This document shows, one piece after another, positions 34,291 to 46,234 of a stretch of 64,000 nt of DNA (position 1 is the stretch's first letter; each line of letters opens with the position of its first letter). Source of the stretch: Acidobacteriota bacterium (GTDB taxonomy: Bacteria > Acidobacteriota > Terriglobia > Terriglobales > Acidobacteriaceae). The position numbers were made by a program, and so were the translations under genes. A model generated the notes under the pieces. It worked only from the letters and a program-made list of their open reading frames with translations. It ran no database searches and had not been told where the DNA came from. The stretch spans positions 29,260 to 93,259 of the forward strand of contig JAJXZT010000028.1 in the NCBI GenBank assembly GCA_021779935.1, written 5' to 3'.

Positions 34291-34737
34291 GCTTTCACTC
34301 AGCAATCCGTTCAAGCGCGAATGAATTTTCCTCTTCCATTCGCTCTCCGCCGTTCCGAAAATTCGACGTTCCCATCTCCCAATCGTCAATCAGAAATCAG
34401 CCATCGACAATTCCTCCGCCCCCAATCTTGTCTTTCCTCCGTGCTCCTTCGTGTCCTTCGTGGTTAGTCTTGCCTTCCGACACCTCCGAAACTTGTTGTT
34501 ATCACGCGTCAAGATGTTCCTGGTTACACATTTCCCCCAGCTATTTCAAAACAAAGCAAATAGAGTTTCCATTTCGATGTCCCCTTTTCCCCCTCCGATA
34601 TGTCAAACTAGATGTAGCGACAAAACACACGAGCCCGCCCCGCGCGGGCTTTGTCGTTTTGGCTAAAAGCCAAGAGCTAATAGCTCATCGCGCTTCGCTA
34701 AGTCTTTTCTTTTGAAATAGGAGACATTTAATCCATT
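34291..34737. other. AT-richer intergenic stretch with repeat words
   Basis: No gene is supported. The stretch holds a period-9 array (34437-34466), a hairpin AGCCCGC/GCGGGCT near 34634-34652 followed by a T-containing tail, and a short repeat pair ('taaaagccaagagctaatagctca') near 34665-34687. Composition shifts to AT from about 34500 onward. It looks like decayed or inserted DNA between DUF3592 and DUF503. Confidence 0.5.
34437..34466 (+). repeat. Period-9 repeat (second copy)
   Basis: Three nonamers of the type CCTTCGTGT (34437-34445, 34446-34454, 34455-34463) followed by TTAG. The array is related to that at 23132-23167 in unit length and wording. Confidence 0.6.
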
Positions 34738-34783
34738 TGTTTTCAAATATTTACAAAGGAGCATCTGTAAATATTTGAAAACA
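34738..34783. repeat. Perfect 18-bp AT-rich inverted repeat
   Basis: TGTTTTCAAATATTTACA (34738-34755) is followed, after a ten-base spacer, by its exact reverse complement (34766-34783). The base composition differs strongly from the surrounding GC-rich genome. It lies 36 bases beyond the DUF503 stop codon on the minus strand. It could be an end of an inserted element, a protein binding site or an unusual terminator. Confidence 0.85.
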
Positions 34784-34819
34784 GAATATTTAAAAATAGG
34801 GGGTGGGGGGTACGAGCCT

Positions 34820-35110
34820 TCACTCCGGAAAATCAACAAACGAATCCACGATTTCCGCGCCGAGATCGTTGGCGAGTTTGGTTGCGTGGCGTTCGATGCT
34901 TTCCATCAGTCCGCGCAGATAATCTTTCGAGTCCGAGATGCTGACGATGCCAATCGTCGCACGCTGCCAGAGATCCGTCGCGTCCACCTCCGCCACCGCG
35001 ACGTTGAACTCGTGCCGCAAGCGGTCCTTCAAACTGCGCACGACCTGGCGCTTGTCCTTGAGCGAGTGCGCGTGTTCAATGCGCAGTTCGAGCGTGAGAT
35101 GAGCAATCAC
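34820..35110 (-). CDS. DUF503 (YlxP-like) protein
   Basis: A 96-residue protein with the DUF503 plan: an N-terminal strand ahead of AHSLKDKRQVVRSLKDRLR, then FNVAVAEVDATDLWQRA and IGIVSISDS. In many bacteria this gene (ylxP) stands between infB and rbfA, and here it keeps that relative order although other genes separate it from both. Its function is unknown; the neighbourhood points to translation or ribosome assembly. The GTG start at 35110 is followed upstream by a heptamer repeat array. Confidence 0.88.
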   Translation of the reverse strand: MIAHLTLELRIEHAHSLKDKRQVVRSLKDRLRHEFNVAVAEVDATDLWQRATIGIVSISDSKDYLRGLMESIERHATKLANDLGAEIVDSFVDFPE

Positions 35111-35115
35111 AGGGA

Positions 35116-35143
35116 CAGTTTCGAATTTCCGGTTTCAAGTTTC
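35116..35143 (-). repeat. Heptamer array upstream of the DUF503 start
   Basis: Four tandem heptads of the type GAAACTG (minus strand; 35137-35143, 35130-35136, 35123-35129, 35116-35122) end five bases before the GTG start. Equivalent arrays precede infA and rplP. Confidence 0.65.
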
Positions 35144-35260
35144 AAGAGAAAGCAACAAGCAAAGAGATGCGGTCTGAAGATCCGCAACGAACGGAACGGT
35201 CGCCTCCTATCGATCGCTGTTCTTCCGCAGATCTTCAGGCCGCAAACTCGTTGACGCCTG

Positions 35261-35761
35261 CTACAGGTTCCACGCCAGCGCGCGGTCTTCCTGATCGATG
35301 GGCGCGGCGACGTGAACCACTTGGGGCTTCACCAGGCGATTGAAGTCCTTGTAGGCCAGCCGCATCATCTCGCGATGCGTGCCGGCGTTGAACGCGATCT
35401 CCTCGTCGCGGGTAAGCGCCTCGTCGACGTAGACCGGGAGATCGTAGAGATTGCCGAAGGGCGGCATGGCGCCGACCTCGCAATCGGGAAAGACGTGCGC
35501 GAAATCGGGTTCGGCGGCAATCGCCACTTCGTCGGCGCCGAGGGCCGACTTCAGCGCGCGCAGATTGACGTGCTTCGATCCGGGTATCACCACCATGGCC
35601 AGCACGCCATCCACGGTGACCACGACCGCCTTGGCGATCTCCTTGCCCGGTGTGTGCGTCACCGCGCCCACGGCCGCCGAGGTGTAGGCCGTGGGATGCA
35701 GGACTATGGTGTAGCGAACGTCATTGTTGTTGAGGTATTCCTTCAGTCGCGCGACTGGCAT
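35261..35761 (-). CDS. YbaK/ProX-type aminoacyl-tRNA deacylase
   Basis: A 166-residue YbaK-fold protein. These enzymes hydrolyse mischarged tRNAs in trans. Family features include the N-terminal YLNNNDVRYTIVLHP, KAVVVTVDG with the catalytic-site Lys, VIPGSKHVNL, and GAMPPFGNLYDLPVYVD. Start at 35761 is fixed by AAGGAGG upstream. The longer frame adds 82 non-conserved residues and is rejected. The particular mischarged pair (Cys-Pro, Ala-Pro or other) cannot be told. The gene lies between DUF503 and the beta-barrel gene. Confidence 0.88.
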   Translation of the reverse strand: MPVARLKEYLNNNDVRYTIVLHPTAYTSAAVGAVTHTPGKEIAKAVVVTVDGVLAMVVIPGSKHVNLRALKSALGADEVAIAAEPDFAHVFPDCEVGAMPPFGNLYDLPVYVDEALTRDEEIAFNAGTHREMMRLAYKDFNRLVKPQVVHVAAPIDQEDRALAWNL

Positions 35762-36024
35762 AGTGCCTCCTTCTGCCAACCGGTGAACCGGCGAATAGCA
35801 AGGGAGGCTGCACGGGAACCGGCAGCGGCGTCGCGGGGAACCATGGCATGCCTCCCAGGGTAAGGACGCGTCCACGCCCGTGTGGATAAGCCTACATTGG
35901 TCCCGCGGCGATGGATTGGCAATGATATTCGTCACCGCTTCGGGTGAGCGCGAAAAAGCGGGAAGACGGAAATGGCCTCGCCCGAAAGCGAAGCCATCCG
36001 AAAGCATGCGAACTCGAAGTAGCG

Positions 36025-36705
36025 CTAGTTCACGTTCTTGCCAAAGCGCCAGGTGGGACCAATGGAGAAGCGGACGCTGTTGCGTCCCTCCTTCAGGAAG
36101 CCGTCAAAGAGATAGACGTGAACGAAGTCCGCCGCCAGACGAATACCAACGTGCCTCGAGATGTTCAGATCGAAGCCGCCGCTGCCGCCATAGAAGGCTG
36201 CAGTGTCAGTCTTGATGTTGCCGGGGACAAGCCCGCTGACGACCATGGTCTGAAGGGCATCGGCCGGCTTGGCAACGACCTTCTCATGCATGGCTCCGAG
36301 CGCCGGACGCACGAAGAACGTGACCTTGTTCCAGTGGCGATAGTTTAACTGCGGGCCCGCGCTGTAAGTGTAGGTAGTGGCGTTGTAGGGAACGGCAAGG
36401 ACGTATCCCGGGGGGAAGAGGCCAGCCAGCGGCGCAAGCTTCAGTTGAAGGGCCGGGGTCAGCATGTCAGGGGTGAGGGAGCTGTGTCCGGTAAAGACAC
36501 TGTAGTCAGCCCCCAAGGCCAACCAGCGGTTGATATTGACGCCAAACTCGCCGTTGAAACCACGCTGCACCAGATTCATTTTCGGTGCGGCAAGATAAGA
36601 GTAGCCGGTAAAGGCATCAAAACGGGACACGTAGCTCTGTTCCTGTGCAAACGCCCCGAGGGCGCAAGAAAACAGAAGGACGATCAGCAGGACATTACGC
36701 TTCAT
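36025..36705 (-). CDS. Outer-membrane beta-barrel protein (OmpA-like barrel)
   Basis: A 226-residue protein with a signal peptide (KRNVLLIVLLFSCALGAFA) and a mature part of alternating amphipathic strands, including DAFTGYSYLAAPK, LALGADYSVFTGH, YTYSAGPQLNYRH and SIGPTWRFGKNVN with an aromatic terminal residue set. This is the pattern of small 8-stranded barrels. Start at 36705 is supported by GGAG upstream. Role unknown; such barrels are common in Acidobacteria. It separates YbaK from infB. Confidence 0.8.
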   Translation of the reverse strand: MKRNVLLIVLLFSCALGAFAQEQSYVSRFDAFTGYSYLAAPKMNLVQRGFNGEFGVNINRWLALGADYSVFTGHSSLTPDMLTPALQLKLAPLAGLFPPGYVLAVPYNATTYTYSAGPQLNYRHWNKVTFFVRPALGAMHEKVVAKPADALQTMVVSGLVPGNIKTDTAAFYGGSGGFDLNISRHVGIRLAADFVHVYLFDGFLKEGRNSVRFSIGPTWRFGKNVN

Positions 36706-36898
36706 GTAGGGGGCTCCAGTTGAACTCATCGGTTGCGAAAAAATGCGCGGGATGCAGACATAAAAACGCTCACCCCGCAGACTTTATGTTTTTACCAGCA
36801 TCGGAAGATAATACGATGGCACGTAAGTAGAAAAAGAAAGGGCCCCGCGCTGCGAGGCCCAAAGTGGGAAGAAAAATAGCTAGAGGTAGCACTCTAGA

Positions 36899-39800
36899 TT
36901 ATGCATTTAACTCGGCGGCTACTTTCTCGGTGACGAACGCCTCGATCACATCGCCGACTTTGATGTCGTTGTAATTCTGGATGGCGATTCCGCATTCCAT
37001 GCCGTGCGTGACTTCCTTGGCATCATCCTTAAAGCGCTTGAGCGAACTGATCTTGCCTTTGAAGATGACGACATTGTCGCGCAGCAAACGGACTTCGGCA
37101 TCGCGCTTGATAGCTCCGTCGGAAACCTGGCATCCGGCAACAGTTCCGACCTTGGGGATACGGAACGTATCGCGGACATCAGCACGGCCGAGGTAGGTTT
37201 CCTTAATGGTGGGTTCGAGCAGACCGGTCATCGCCTTCTTAATCTCGTCCTGCAATTCGTAGATGATCGAGTGGAGACGGATGTCGACCTTCTCCTGCTC
37301 GGCCATATCCTGCGCCTTGCGCTCGGGACGGACGTTGAAGCCGATGATGATGGCGTTGGACGCCGTGGCGAGGAGCACATCGCCCTCGGTAATGGCGCCC
37401 ACACTCGAACGCAGAACGTTGATCTTGACCTGATCGTTGGAAAGCTTGCTGAGCAGGTCGGTGAGAACTTCAATGGAGCCCTGCACATCGCCCTTGAGAA
37501 TGATGGGGAGGTCCTTGATGCCAGCCGTTTTGATCTGCTCGGCGAGACCTTCCAGCGAGACGCGCGTGCTCTTGGCAAGCTGCTGTTCGCGGGCCTTCGC
37601 TTCGCGGTAATCGGCAATTTCACGGGCTCTTTCGCGCTCGGCAACAACGACAAACTGATCGCCGGCTTGCGGCAGGCCTTCCAATCCGATGATTTCGACC
37701 GGAGTGGATGGACCGGCAGTTTCGAGTGCGCGTCCACGATCGTCGAACATGGCACGGACCTTGCCGAAGATGTTTCCGACGACGAAGTTCTCGCCGGCCT
37801 TCAACGTGCCGTTCTGTACCAGGACGGTGGCAACGGGGCCGCGGCCGCGATCAAGTTTCGCTTCGAGAACAGTACCGTTCGCGAGACGATCGGGGGTGGA
37901 CTTCAGGTTCTGCATGTCGGCCACGAGACAGATCATTTCAAGCAGCAGCTTGAGGTTGGTCTGCTTCTTGGCGGAGACGTCGACGAAGACAGTATCGCCG
38001 CCCCAGTCTTCCGGCATGAGGCCGCGATCGGCCAATTGCTTCTTGACGCGGTCGGGCAGTGCATCGGGCTTGTCGATCTTGTTGACGGCAACGATGAGCG
38101 GAACCTTGGCGGCTTTCGCGTGATCAATAGCTTCGAGCGTCTGCGGCATCACGCCGTCATCGGCGGCAACGACAAGAATAACGATGTCGGTGACCTTCGA
38201 TCCGCGTGCGCGCATCCGCGTGAAAGCTTCGTGGCCCGGCGTATCGAGGAAAACAATCTCTCGACCGTTGGCCGGCGAGCCGGGATCATTGACCTTCACC
38301 TTGTAAGCGCCGATGTGCTGCGTAATGCCTCCGGCTTCGCCGCCGGCGACATCGGTGGAGCGAATGGCATCGAGCAGGCTGGTTTTGCCGTGATCGACGT
38401 GGCCCATGATGGTGACAACGGGCGGGCGCGTGACCTCATTGAAGACGGTGTCGTCGTTGGCGGCGATGGCCTGCGACTCGATGTCCTGCTGAATCTGCTC
38501 TTCAAAGGTGATGACGCTGGTATCGGCGCCAAACTGACGCGCCATCTCGCGGGCAAGTTCGACATCGAGCGTCTGGTTGATGGTGGCGAAGACGCCACGC
38601 GCCAACAGGCGGGCGATGAGATCCTTGGCGCGAATACCAAGCTTCTCGGCAAGATCCTTTACGCTGATTCCCTCGATGATGGTGATCGTCCGCGTGATCG
38701 GCAGAGGCTCGGTTGAGAGCGACAGCCGAGGCGGCGGAACAAAACCCTTCATCGGTCCTTCGGCCTTGCCACGAGGCGGAGTGTACCGCTGCCCCGGACG
38801 TCGTGAAGGCGCACCGGGACGAGCACCGGGGCGCGGAGACGTACCCGGAGGCGGAAGCCCTGGAGCACCGCTCATCCCCATGCCCGGACGCCCACCCATG
38901 GGGGGACGACCGCTGCCACTCGGTATGCTGCGAGTGGGATGCATGGGACGACGTTCCCCAGGACGTGAGGGAGGACGTGAGCCCGGAGCGCCACCCTGAC
39001 CTTGAGGGCGGGGACGCTGGAAAATCGGCTGACCACGAACCGGAAGTCCAGTCCGCTGTCCGGCACTGGCTGAAGGTGGTGCGGGCGGCTTGATGATCGG
39101 CGGCGGCGCCTTGTACACAGGGCGCGGGCCAGTCTGCGGGACGATCATGCGACGTCCGGAGGCAGCCTGACCGGGAATGGGTGTGCCAGGACGATGCTGT
39201 CCGCCAGACGGGTGCGCCGCGGCGGCGGTCTTGTGCGCAGCAGGCGCGTGAGACTTCGGAGCGGCATGAGCAGCGGGTGCGGCAGCGGCCGGGGGCTCCG
39301 GCTTGGCAACAGACTCAACTGGTTCGACTGCAACCGAAGGCTCAACAATTACCTCAGGTTCCACGACGGGAGGCTCAGTCTTCTTCGCAGCGGCTGGCGC
39401 AGGAGCCACTTGAACTGGCTCGGGCTTTGGCGGCTCGACCTTTGGTGGTGGCGGAGGCGCAGCAGCAGCACGGTCAGCAGCTACGCTCTCGGGCGTAACC
39501 AAGCGCGGCTTCGGCGCCGCAGTGGCATCCCTGCCACGAGCTGGAGCATGAGAGGTTGCGGGCTTCGTGACAATGGTCTTGGGAGGAGCAACTGGAGGCT
39601 TTGGTGCAGCAACCTCGGCGGGCTTGACCGCATGAGGACGAGCGGCGGCAGCAGCCGGAGGGTGCTCTTTCTGTTCGAGAATAGCTTTCAGAGCGTCACC
39701 GGGTTTGGAGATCTTTGACAGGTCGATTTTTGGTTTGAATTCGTCGGGCGCAGCAGAGCGCGACCGCCCTGTCGAAGAGCCATGCGTGGCAAAATACTTC

Positions 39801-39940
39801 TTCACCTTCTCGGCTTCATCCGCCTCGAGTGAACTGGAATGGGTTTTCTTCTCGGTGACGCCGACTTTTATCAGCACGTCGAGAATCGCCTTGCTCTTGA
39901 CTTCCAGTTCCCGGGCCAAATCGTTGATTCGAGTCTTCAT
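36899..39940 (-). CDS. infB: Translation initiation factor IF-2
   Basis: IF-2 is the GTPase that places initiator tRNA on the ribosome. The 1013-residue protein has an IF2_N domain at the start ([20 protein letters not shown]) and a long Ala/Pro/Arg/Gly-rich linker to about residue 410. A second IF2_N module follows near 430. The G domain starts about 515 with [23 protein letters not shown] and NKIDKPD, and domains II to IV complete the protein. The linker is longer than in Escherichia coli and has low complexity. Genomic neighbours nusA and rimP are upstream, as is usual. Confidence 0.97.
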   Translation of the reverse strand: MKTRINDLARELEVKSKAILDVLIKVGVTEKKTHSSSLEADEAEKVKKYFATHGSSTGRSRSAAPDEFKPKIDLSKISKPGDALKAILEQKEHPPAAAAARPHAVKPAEVAAPKPPVAPPKTIVTKPATSHAPARGRDATAAPKPRLVTPESVAADRAAAAPPPPPKVEPPKPEPVQVAPAPAAAKKTEPPVVEPEVIVEPSVAVEPVESVAKPEPPAAAAPAAHAAPKSHAPAAHKTAAAAHPSGGQHRPGTPIPGQAASGRRMIVPQTGPRPVYKAPPPIIKPPAPPSASAGQRTGLPVRGQPIFQRPRPQGQGGAPGSRPPSRPGERRPMHPTRSIPSGSGRPPMGGRPGMGMSGAPGLPPPGTSPRPGARPGAPSRRPGQRYTPPRGKAEGPMKGFVPPPRLSLSTEPLPITRTITIIEGISVKDLAEKLGIRAKDLIARLLARGVFATINQTLDVELAREMARQFGADTSVITFEEQIQQDIESQAIAANDDTVFNEVTRPPVVTIMGHVDHGKTSLLDAIRSTDVAGGEAGGITQHIGAYKVKVNDPGSPANGREIVFLDTPGHEAFTRMRARGSKVTDIVILVVAADDGVMPQTLEAIDHAKAAKVPLIVAVNKIDKPDALPDRVKKQLADRGLMPEDWGGDTVFVDVSAKKQTNLKLLLEMICLVADMQNLKSTPDRLANGTVLEAKLDRGRGPVATVLVQNGTLKAGENFVVGNIFGKVRAMFDDRGRALETAGPSTPVEIIGLEGLPQAGDQFVVVAERERAREIADYREAKAREQQLAKSTRVSLEGLAEQIKTAGIKDLPIILKGDVQGSIEVLTDLLSKLSNDQVKINVLRSSVGAITEGDVLLATASNAIIIGFNVRPERKAQDMAEQEKVDIRLHSIIYELQDEIKKAMTGLLEPTIKETYLGRADVRDTFRIPKVGTVAGCQVSDGAIKRDAEVRLLRDNVVIFKGKISSLKRFKDDAKEVTHGMECGIAIQNYNDIKVGDVIEAFVTEKVAAELNA

Positions 39941-40102
39941 CCGCCGTCCGTTTCCTCCGTGACCCTGCTAAGCCGCTAAGCCTTCATCTCAACCTCACGG
40001 TCTTGGGATCGTGCCGTAATGCCCCAGGGAAAATACCCTGTCTACTCACTCGATACGACACGGCTGAAGCCGTGTCCCGATACTTCATCAAACTCAACGG
40101 AA

Positions 40103-41569
40103 CTACTTCTCATCCGCCGAGGAATCTTCTTCGCCGGGAGTTGTCTCCACGGCGTCTGCTTCGGGTTCCGCTTCCTCCGCGACACCGGCGGTCTCTTCCG
40201 CGGAGACTTCCACATCAGCGGGCTCGGCAATCTCTTCCGCGCCTTCCGCGGCAACCTCTTCGGCTGGCGGCTCGACGACCGCTTCGGCGGCGTCCAGACT
40301 GGAGAAGTAGTTGTTCACCGCGAGCGAAATTTTCTCGACGGTCTTTGGACCGATGCCCGGAATCTGCTCGAGCTCTTCGGGATGCATGTCGGCAAGCGAT
40401 TCGACGGTGGTGATGCCGGCTGCGGCAAGCTTCTGCAGGATGCCTTCGCCGAGTTCCTCGCCGAGACCCTCAATCGGAGTTGACGGCCCGCCGACGAGAG
40501 CGGTCATCTGCTGCTCGACTTCCTGACGTTTCTCTTCTTCGCTCTTGATGTCGATTTTCCAGCCGAGAAGCTTGGCGGCCAGGCGAACATTCTGGCCCTT
40601 CTTGCCGATGGCAAGCGAGAGCTGGCTGTCGTCGACAATTACTTCGAGATGCTTGTCGGAAGCATCGACAACGCTGACGCGGCTCACCTTGGCCGGCTGC
40701 AACGCCTTCTCGGCGAAGGTAACCGGGTCCTCATGATATTCAATAATGTCGATCTTCTCGCCGCGCAGTTCGCGAATGATCGACTGCACACGCATGCCCT
40801 TCATGCCGACGCAAGCTCCGACGGCATCCACATCCTTGTCCTTGGACATGACGGCGATCTTGGTACGCTCACCGGCTTCGCGGGCAACGGCACGGATGAC
40901 AACCGTGTTGTCGTAAATCTCGGGCACCTCGGTTTGGAAGAGGTGTGTCACCAGCTCGGGTGCGGCGCGGGAAACGATGACCTGCGGGCCCTTCGAAGCC
41001 TTTTCGACGCGGGAGATCATGACACGGACGCGCTCACCGATGGCGTAAGACTCGAGCTTGGACTGCTCCTTCTTCGGCATCCGGGCTTCCGCCTTGCCGA
41101 TGTCGAAGACGAGGTCCATGCCTTCGGTGCGCTTCATGGTGGCGTTGACAATTTCACCGACACGGCCAATGTACTCGTTGTAAACGGTATCGCGCTCGGC
41201 CTCGCGCACTTTCTGGAAGATCACCTGCTTCGCCAGTTGAGCGGCAATGCGGCCGAGAACATCCGTCGGCTTCTCCTGCAGGAGTTCACTGCCGACCTCG
41301 GCTTCGGGGCTGATGCGCTGCGCATCTTCAAGCGAGATCTGCGCGTTGGGGTCTTCGACTTCCTCGGGCGTGGCGACGATCTGCTTCACCGAGTAAGCGC
41401 GAATCTGGCCAGTTTCGCGGTCGAGCACAGCGCGCAAGTTTTCCTGTGTCTTGTAATATTTGCGCGTGGCGACAACGATGGCATCTTCGACGGCAGAAAC
41501 CACGATCTGCGGATCAATCCCTTTTTCCCGACTCAGCGCGTCGATTACGTTATAAAGTTCACTCGCCAT
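40103..41569 (-). CDS. nusA: Transcription termination/antitermination factor NusA
   Basis: NusA binds RNA polymerase and nascent RNA, setting pausing and termination. The 488-residue protein has the N-terminal polymerase-binding domain, S1 (about 135-200, [12 protein letters not shown]), two KH domains (about 220-345, [14 protein letters not shown] and [14 protein letters not shown]), a helix-hairpin-helix segment ([15 protein letters not shown], about 395), and a 70-residue acidic tail rich in Ala and Glu. The tail is an addition to the common form. It lies between rimP and infB. Confidence 0.96.
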   Translation of the reverse strand: MASELYNVIDALSREKGIDPQIVVSAVEDAIVVATRKYYKTQENLRAVLDRETGQIRAYSVKQIVATPEEVEDPNAQISLEDAQRISPEAEVGSELLQEKPTDVLGRIAAQLAKQVIFQKVREAERDTVYNEYIGRVGEIVNATMKRTEGMDLVFDIGKAEARMPKKEQSKLESYAIGERVRVMISRVEKASKGPQVIVSRAAPELVTHLFQTEVPEIYDNTVVIRAVAREAGERTKIAVMSKDKDVDAVGACVGMKGMRVQSIIRELRGEKIDIIEYHEDPVTFAEKALQPAKVSRVSVVDASDKHLEVIVDDSQLSLAIGKKGQNVRLAAKLLGWKIDIKSEEEKRQEVEQQMTALVGGPSTPIEGLGEELGEGILQKLAAAGITTVESLADMHPEELEQIPGIGPKTVEKISLAVNNYFSSLDAAEAVVEPPAEEVAAEGAEEIAEPADVEVSAEETAGVAEEAEPEADAVETTPGEEDSSADEK

Positions 41570-41689
41570 AATGCCACCTTGCAGTTCGTTTGCTCAGTTC
41601 TTGCCGGCGGATCGAAAGCGCCGCAAAAAACGCCGTGCGGAACAATCATCCATCCAAATCGCATGGCCACGGCCATGCCCGTAGCTACA

Positions 41690-42184
41690 TTAGAATTCTG
41701 GAACGAGGTTCGCTTTTTCGACGTTTGCGAACGCGATTTCAACCGTCCCGGCTACCTGCTGCTCCGCTTTTTTTTTCTTCGCGATCGCCGCGAGATCAAG
41801 GCTCAGCACTCCATTTGCAAAGGCGGTCAACCGGCCTTCGAAATGCTTGCGACCGTCAACCAGTTCGTACGTGGTCAGCTTGACCAGGCTGCCCTGGAAG
41901 CGGGCAAAATCTTCAGGGCGAATCAGCTTGCGATCCAGTCCCGGCGAAGAAACTTCCAGCAGATAGGGGCCGCCCGGCACGACATCCTCGACATCGAGGA
42001 TCGTGCTGATCTCCCGGCTGTATTCGGCGCAATCTTCGTGCGTAACGCCTTCAGGCCTATCGATATAGACACGAAGGGTACGACTTTTGCCGCCGCCCTT
42101 GAGCTCCAGATCCCAAACCTGAAGTCCGCGCGATTCGGCAACCCGCTCCGCGATCTGCCTTACTGCTTCAATTCCAAATGCCAT
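41690..42184 (-). CDS. rimP: Ribosome maturation factor RimP
   Basis: A 164-residue protein with the two-domain RimP pattern: an N-terminal alpha/beta domain (IERVAESRGLQVWDLELKG-like) containing DRPEGVTHEDCAEYSREIS and LEVSSPGLDRKL, and a C-terminal SH3-like domain (about 95-160). RimP aids 30S subunit assembly. The start at MAFGIEAVRQ (42184) excludes an Arg-rich upstream extension. It is the first gene of rimP-nusA-infB; a candidate small RNA lies in its leader region. Confidence 0.9.
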   Translation of the reverse strand: MAFGIEAVRQIAERVAESRGLQVWDLELKGGGKSRTLRVYIDRPEGVTHEDCAEYSREISTILDVEDVVPGGPYLLEVSSPGLDRKLIRPEDFARFQGSLVKLTTYELVDGRKHFEGRLTAFANGVLSLDLAAIAKKKKAEQQVAGTVEIAFANVEKANLVPEF

Positions 42185-42280
42185 CAAGCCGTCGATTCGA
42201 TGCGGCCGAAAGGCCGTACTGTTCCTATCAGGCCCTACCTCTGCCTGTCGCAGCCAATTGCGTCCTGACAGGGGGTAAAC

Positions 42281-42301
42281 AAAAAGTGGGCTCGCGCCCA
42301 C
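42281..42301 (-). terminator. Intrinsic terminator of the candidate small RNA
   Basis: GTGGGC and GCCCAC form a six-pair stem over a GCGA tetraloop on the minus strand, directly followed by five T. It lies about 97 bases before the rimP start. Confidence 0.8.
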
Positions 42302-42414
42302 CGGTGTGCTTCGCCAATGGAGCCTCACGGGGTCACTTCACCCGCGAGGTGTGCTCGCTGGGACACACAATCAGCTGATGCGTACCTCTTGCGAGGAGTC
42401 CGCCACAGCTACCA
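42281..42414 (-). ncRNA. Candidate small structured RNA upstream of rimP
   Basis: A transcript of about 135 bases is predicted from a sigma-70-like promoter (42421-42449) to an intrinsic terminator (42281-42301). Three further hairpins fall in between, in minus-strand order: CCTC-GCAA-GAGG (42396-42385), GTGTG/CACAC (42368-42349), and CCTCGCGGG/CCCGTGAGG (42349-42323, with one wobble). No open frame with a ribosome binding site is inside. It could be a free small RNA or a leader that attenuates rimP-nusA-infB. I do not match it to 6S, SRP, tmRNA or a riboswitch. Confidence 0.55.
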
Positions 42415-42420
42415 CCTCCG

Positions 42421-42449
42421 AATATACGCCCGAAAAGGCCAAAACACAA
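42421..42449 (-). promoter_or_regulatory. Sigma-70-like promoter for the candidate small RNA and/or rimP
   Basis: On the minus strand TTGTGT (42449-42444) and TATATT (42426-42421) are separated by 17 bases, close to the sigma-70 consensus. Transcription would start near 42414. Confidence 0.6.
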
Positions 42450-42664
42450 CCGGACTAAACGCGCCAAAAGCGTGCCGAAGGGAGCCACTCCATAACGGAA
42501 AATGCCCTGAAAACAACAAGATCGGCCCATTGACCGCGGAGAAATAGACGGCGTGCCGTGGCCCGTAAGAGCCATCGATTGGCTTTTGCGACCCCGGGGA
42601 ATCATATACGGCAAGTAAAACGCAGTCTGGATTTGCGCGAATGCGCGAGGGCTCTCTACAATGA

Positions 42665-45432
<2,768 letters not shown>

Positions 45433-45637
45433 TCCGAAACAGGATAACGCCACGTGACAAAGAACGGGGACCCCATGCTGACGGAAAGAAAAGTTCGAAC
45501 AAAAAATAAAGCGCACCAGAATGGCTGGTGCGCCTGAAAACCCTGCAGTTCACGCCTGCCTGTGTTCGCAGTTGAGCGTGGAGCTGCTGGACGATATTGA
45601 TCCGGAGTCGAAGGACGTTTCCGGAGCTACCCGGAAA

Positions 45638-46114
45638 CTACTCCTTGGTCTCTCCGCCTTCTGCTCCACCCTCGGCTTCTTTCATCGCCTTGCGTGCTTC
45701 TTCGGCGCGCTTGGTGCGTGTTTCGGCACGCTTTTCACGCTTGGCTTCGAGAGTCTTCTCGCTGCCGAGCAGTTCGATGAAAGCCTTCTCTCCACCGTCG
45801 CCCTGGCGGAAACCGCCGAGCACGATGCGAGTGTAACCGCCGTTACGGTCGCCGAAACGAGGGCCGACTGTGTTGAACAACTTATCGACGGCTTCGCGAG
45901 TCATAAGATAGCTCGCCGCCAGACGGCGGGAAGCGACATCGCCCTTCTTGCCGAGCGTGATCATCTTTTCGACGTGGGGCTTAAGCGCCTTGGCCTTGGT
46001 GGCCGTGGTCTCGATGCGCTCTTCCATGATGAGCGAGGTGACCAGGTTGCGCAGTAGCGCGCGCCGATGCTCGGTATTCCGTCCTAATTTCCAACCTGCT
46101 ACACGATGACGCAT
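45638..46114 (-). CDS. rplQ: 50S ribosomal protein L17
   Basis: The 158-residue protein begins MRHRVAGWKLGRNTEHRRAL, the L17 signature, and has the second conserved block GDRNGGYTRIV near residue 88. After residue 118 there is a Lys/Glu/Ala tail absent from short homologues. L17 lines the peptide exit tunnel of the large subunit. It is the last gene of the alpha operon, after rpoA. Confidence 0.96.
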   Translation of the reverse strand: MRHRVAGWKLGRNTEHRRALLRNLVTSLIMEERIETTATKAKALKPHVEKMITLGKKGDVASRRLAASYLMTREAVDKLFNTVGPRFGDRNGGYTRIVLGGFRQGDGGEKAFIELLGSEKTLEAKREKRAETRTKRAEEARKAMKEAEGGAEGGETKE

Positions 46115-46234
46115 GACTTCGTTCCTTGATATCGCCTGCGCCGAAGCGCGGCTTGAATCTTTTTAGCTCGACGGCACGAGCCGCAAGAGCGATCTGCCGG
46201 AGACGCGGGCCGCGTGGCCCGCTCCCCCCGGGGA

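Noticed and set aside
37004..38716. 570-codon open frame antisense to infB
   Set aside because: A typical antisense shadow of a GC-rich conserved gene: no start context, no domain, and the sense gene is certain. The same applies to long antisense frames over nusA, secY/adk and the OPT gene.
42333..42614. 93-codon minus-strand frame upstream of rimP
   Set aside because: It overlaps the predicted promoter, RNA hairpins and part of the guaB leader, has no ribosome binding site and has mixed low-complexity composition.
46206..46223. GC-rich palindrome GCGGGCC/GGCCCGC between rpoA and rplQ as a terminator
   Set aside because: There is no T run on the minus strand after the stem and the following gene rplQ belongs to the same operon.
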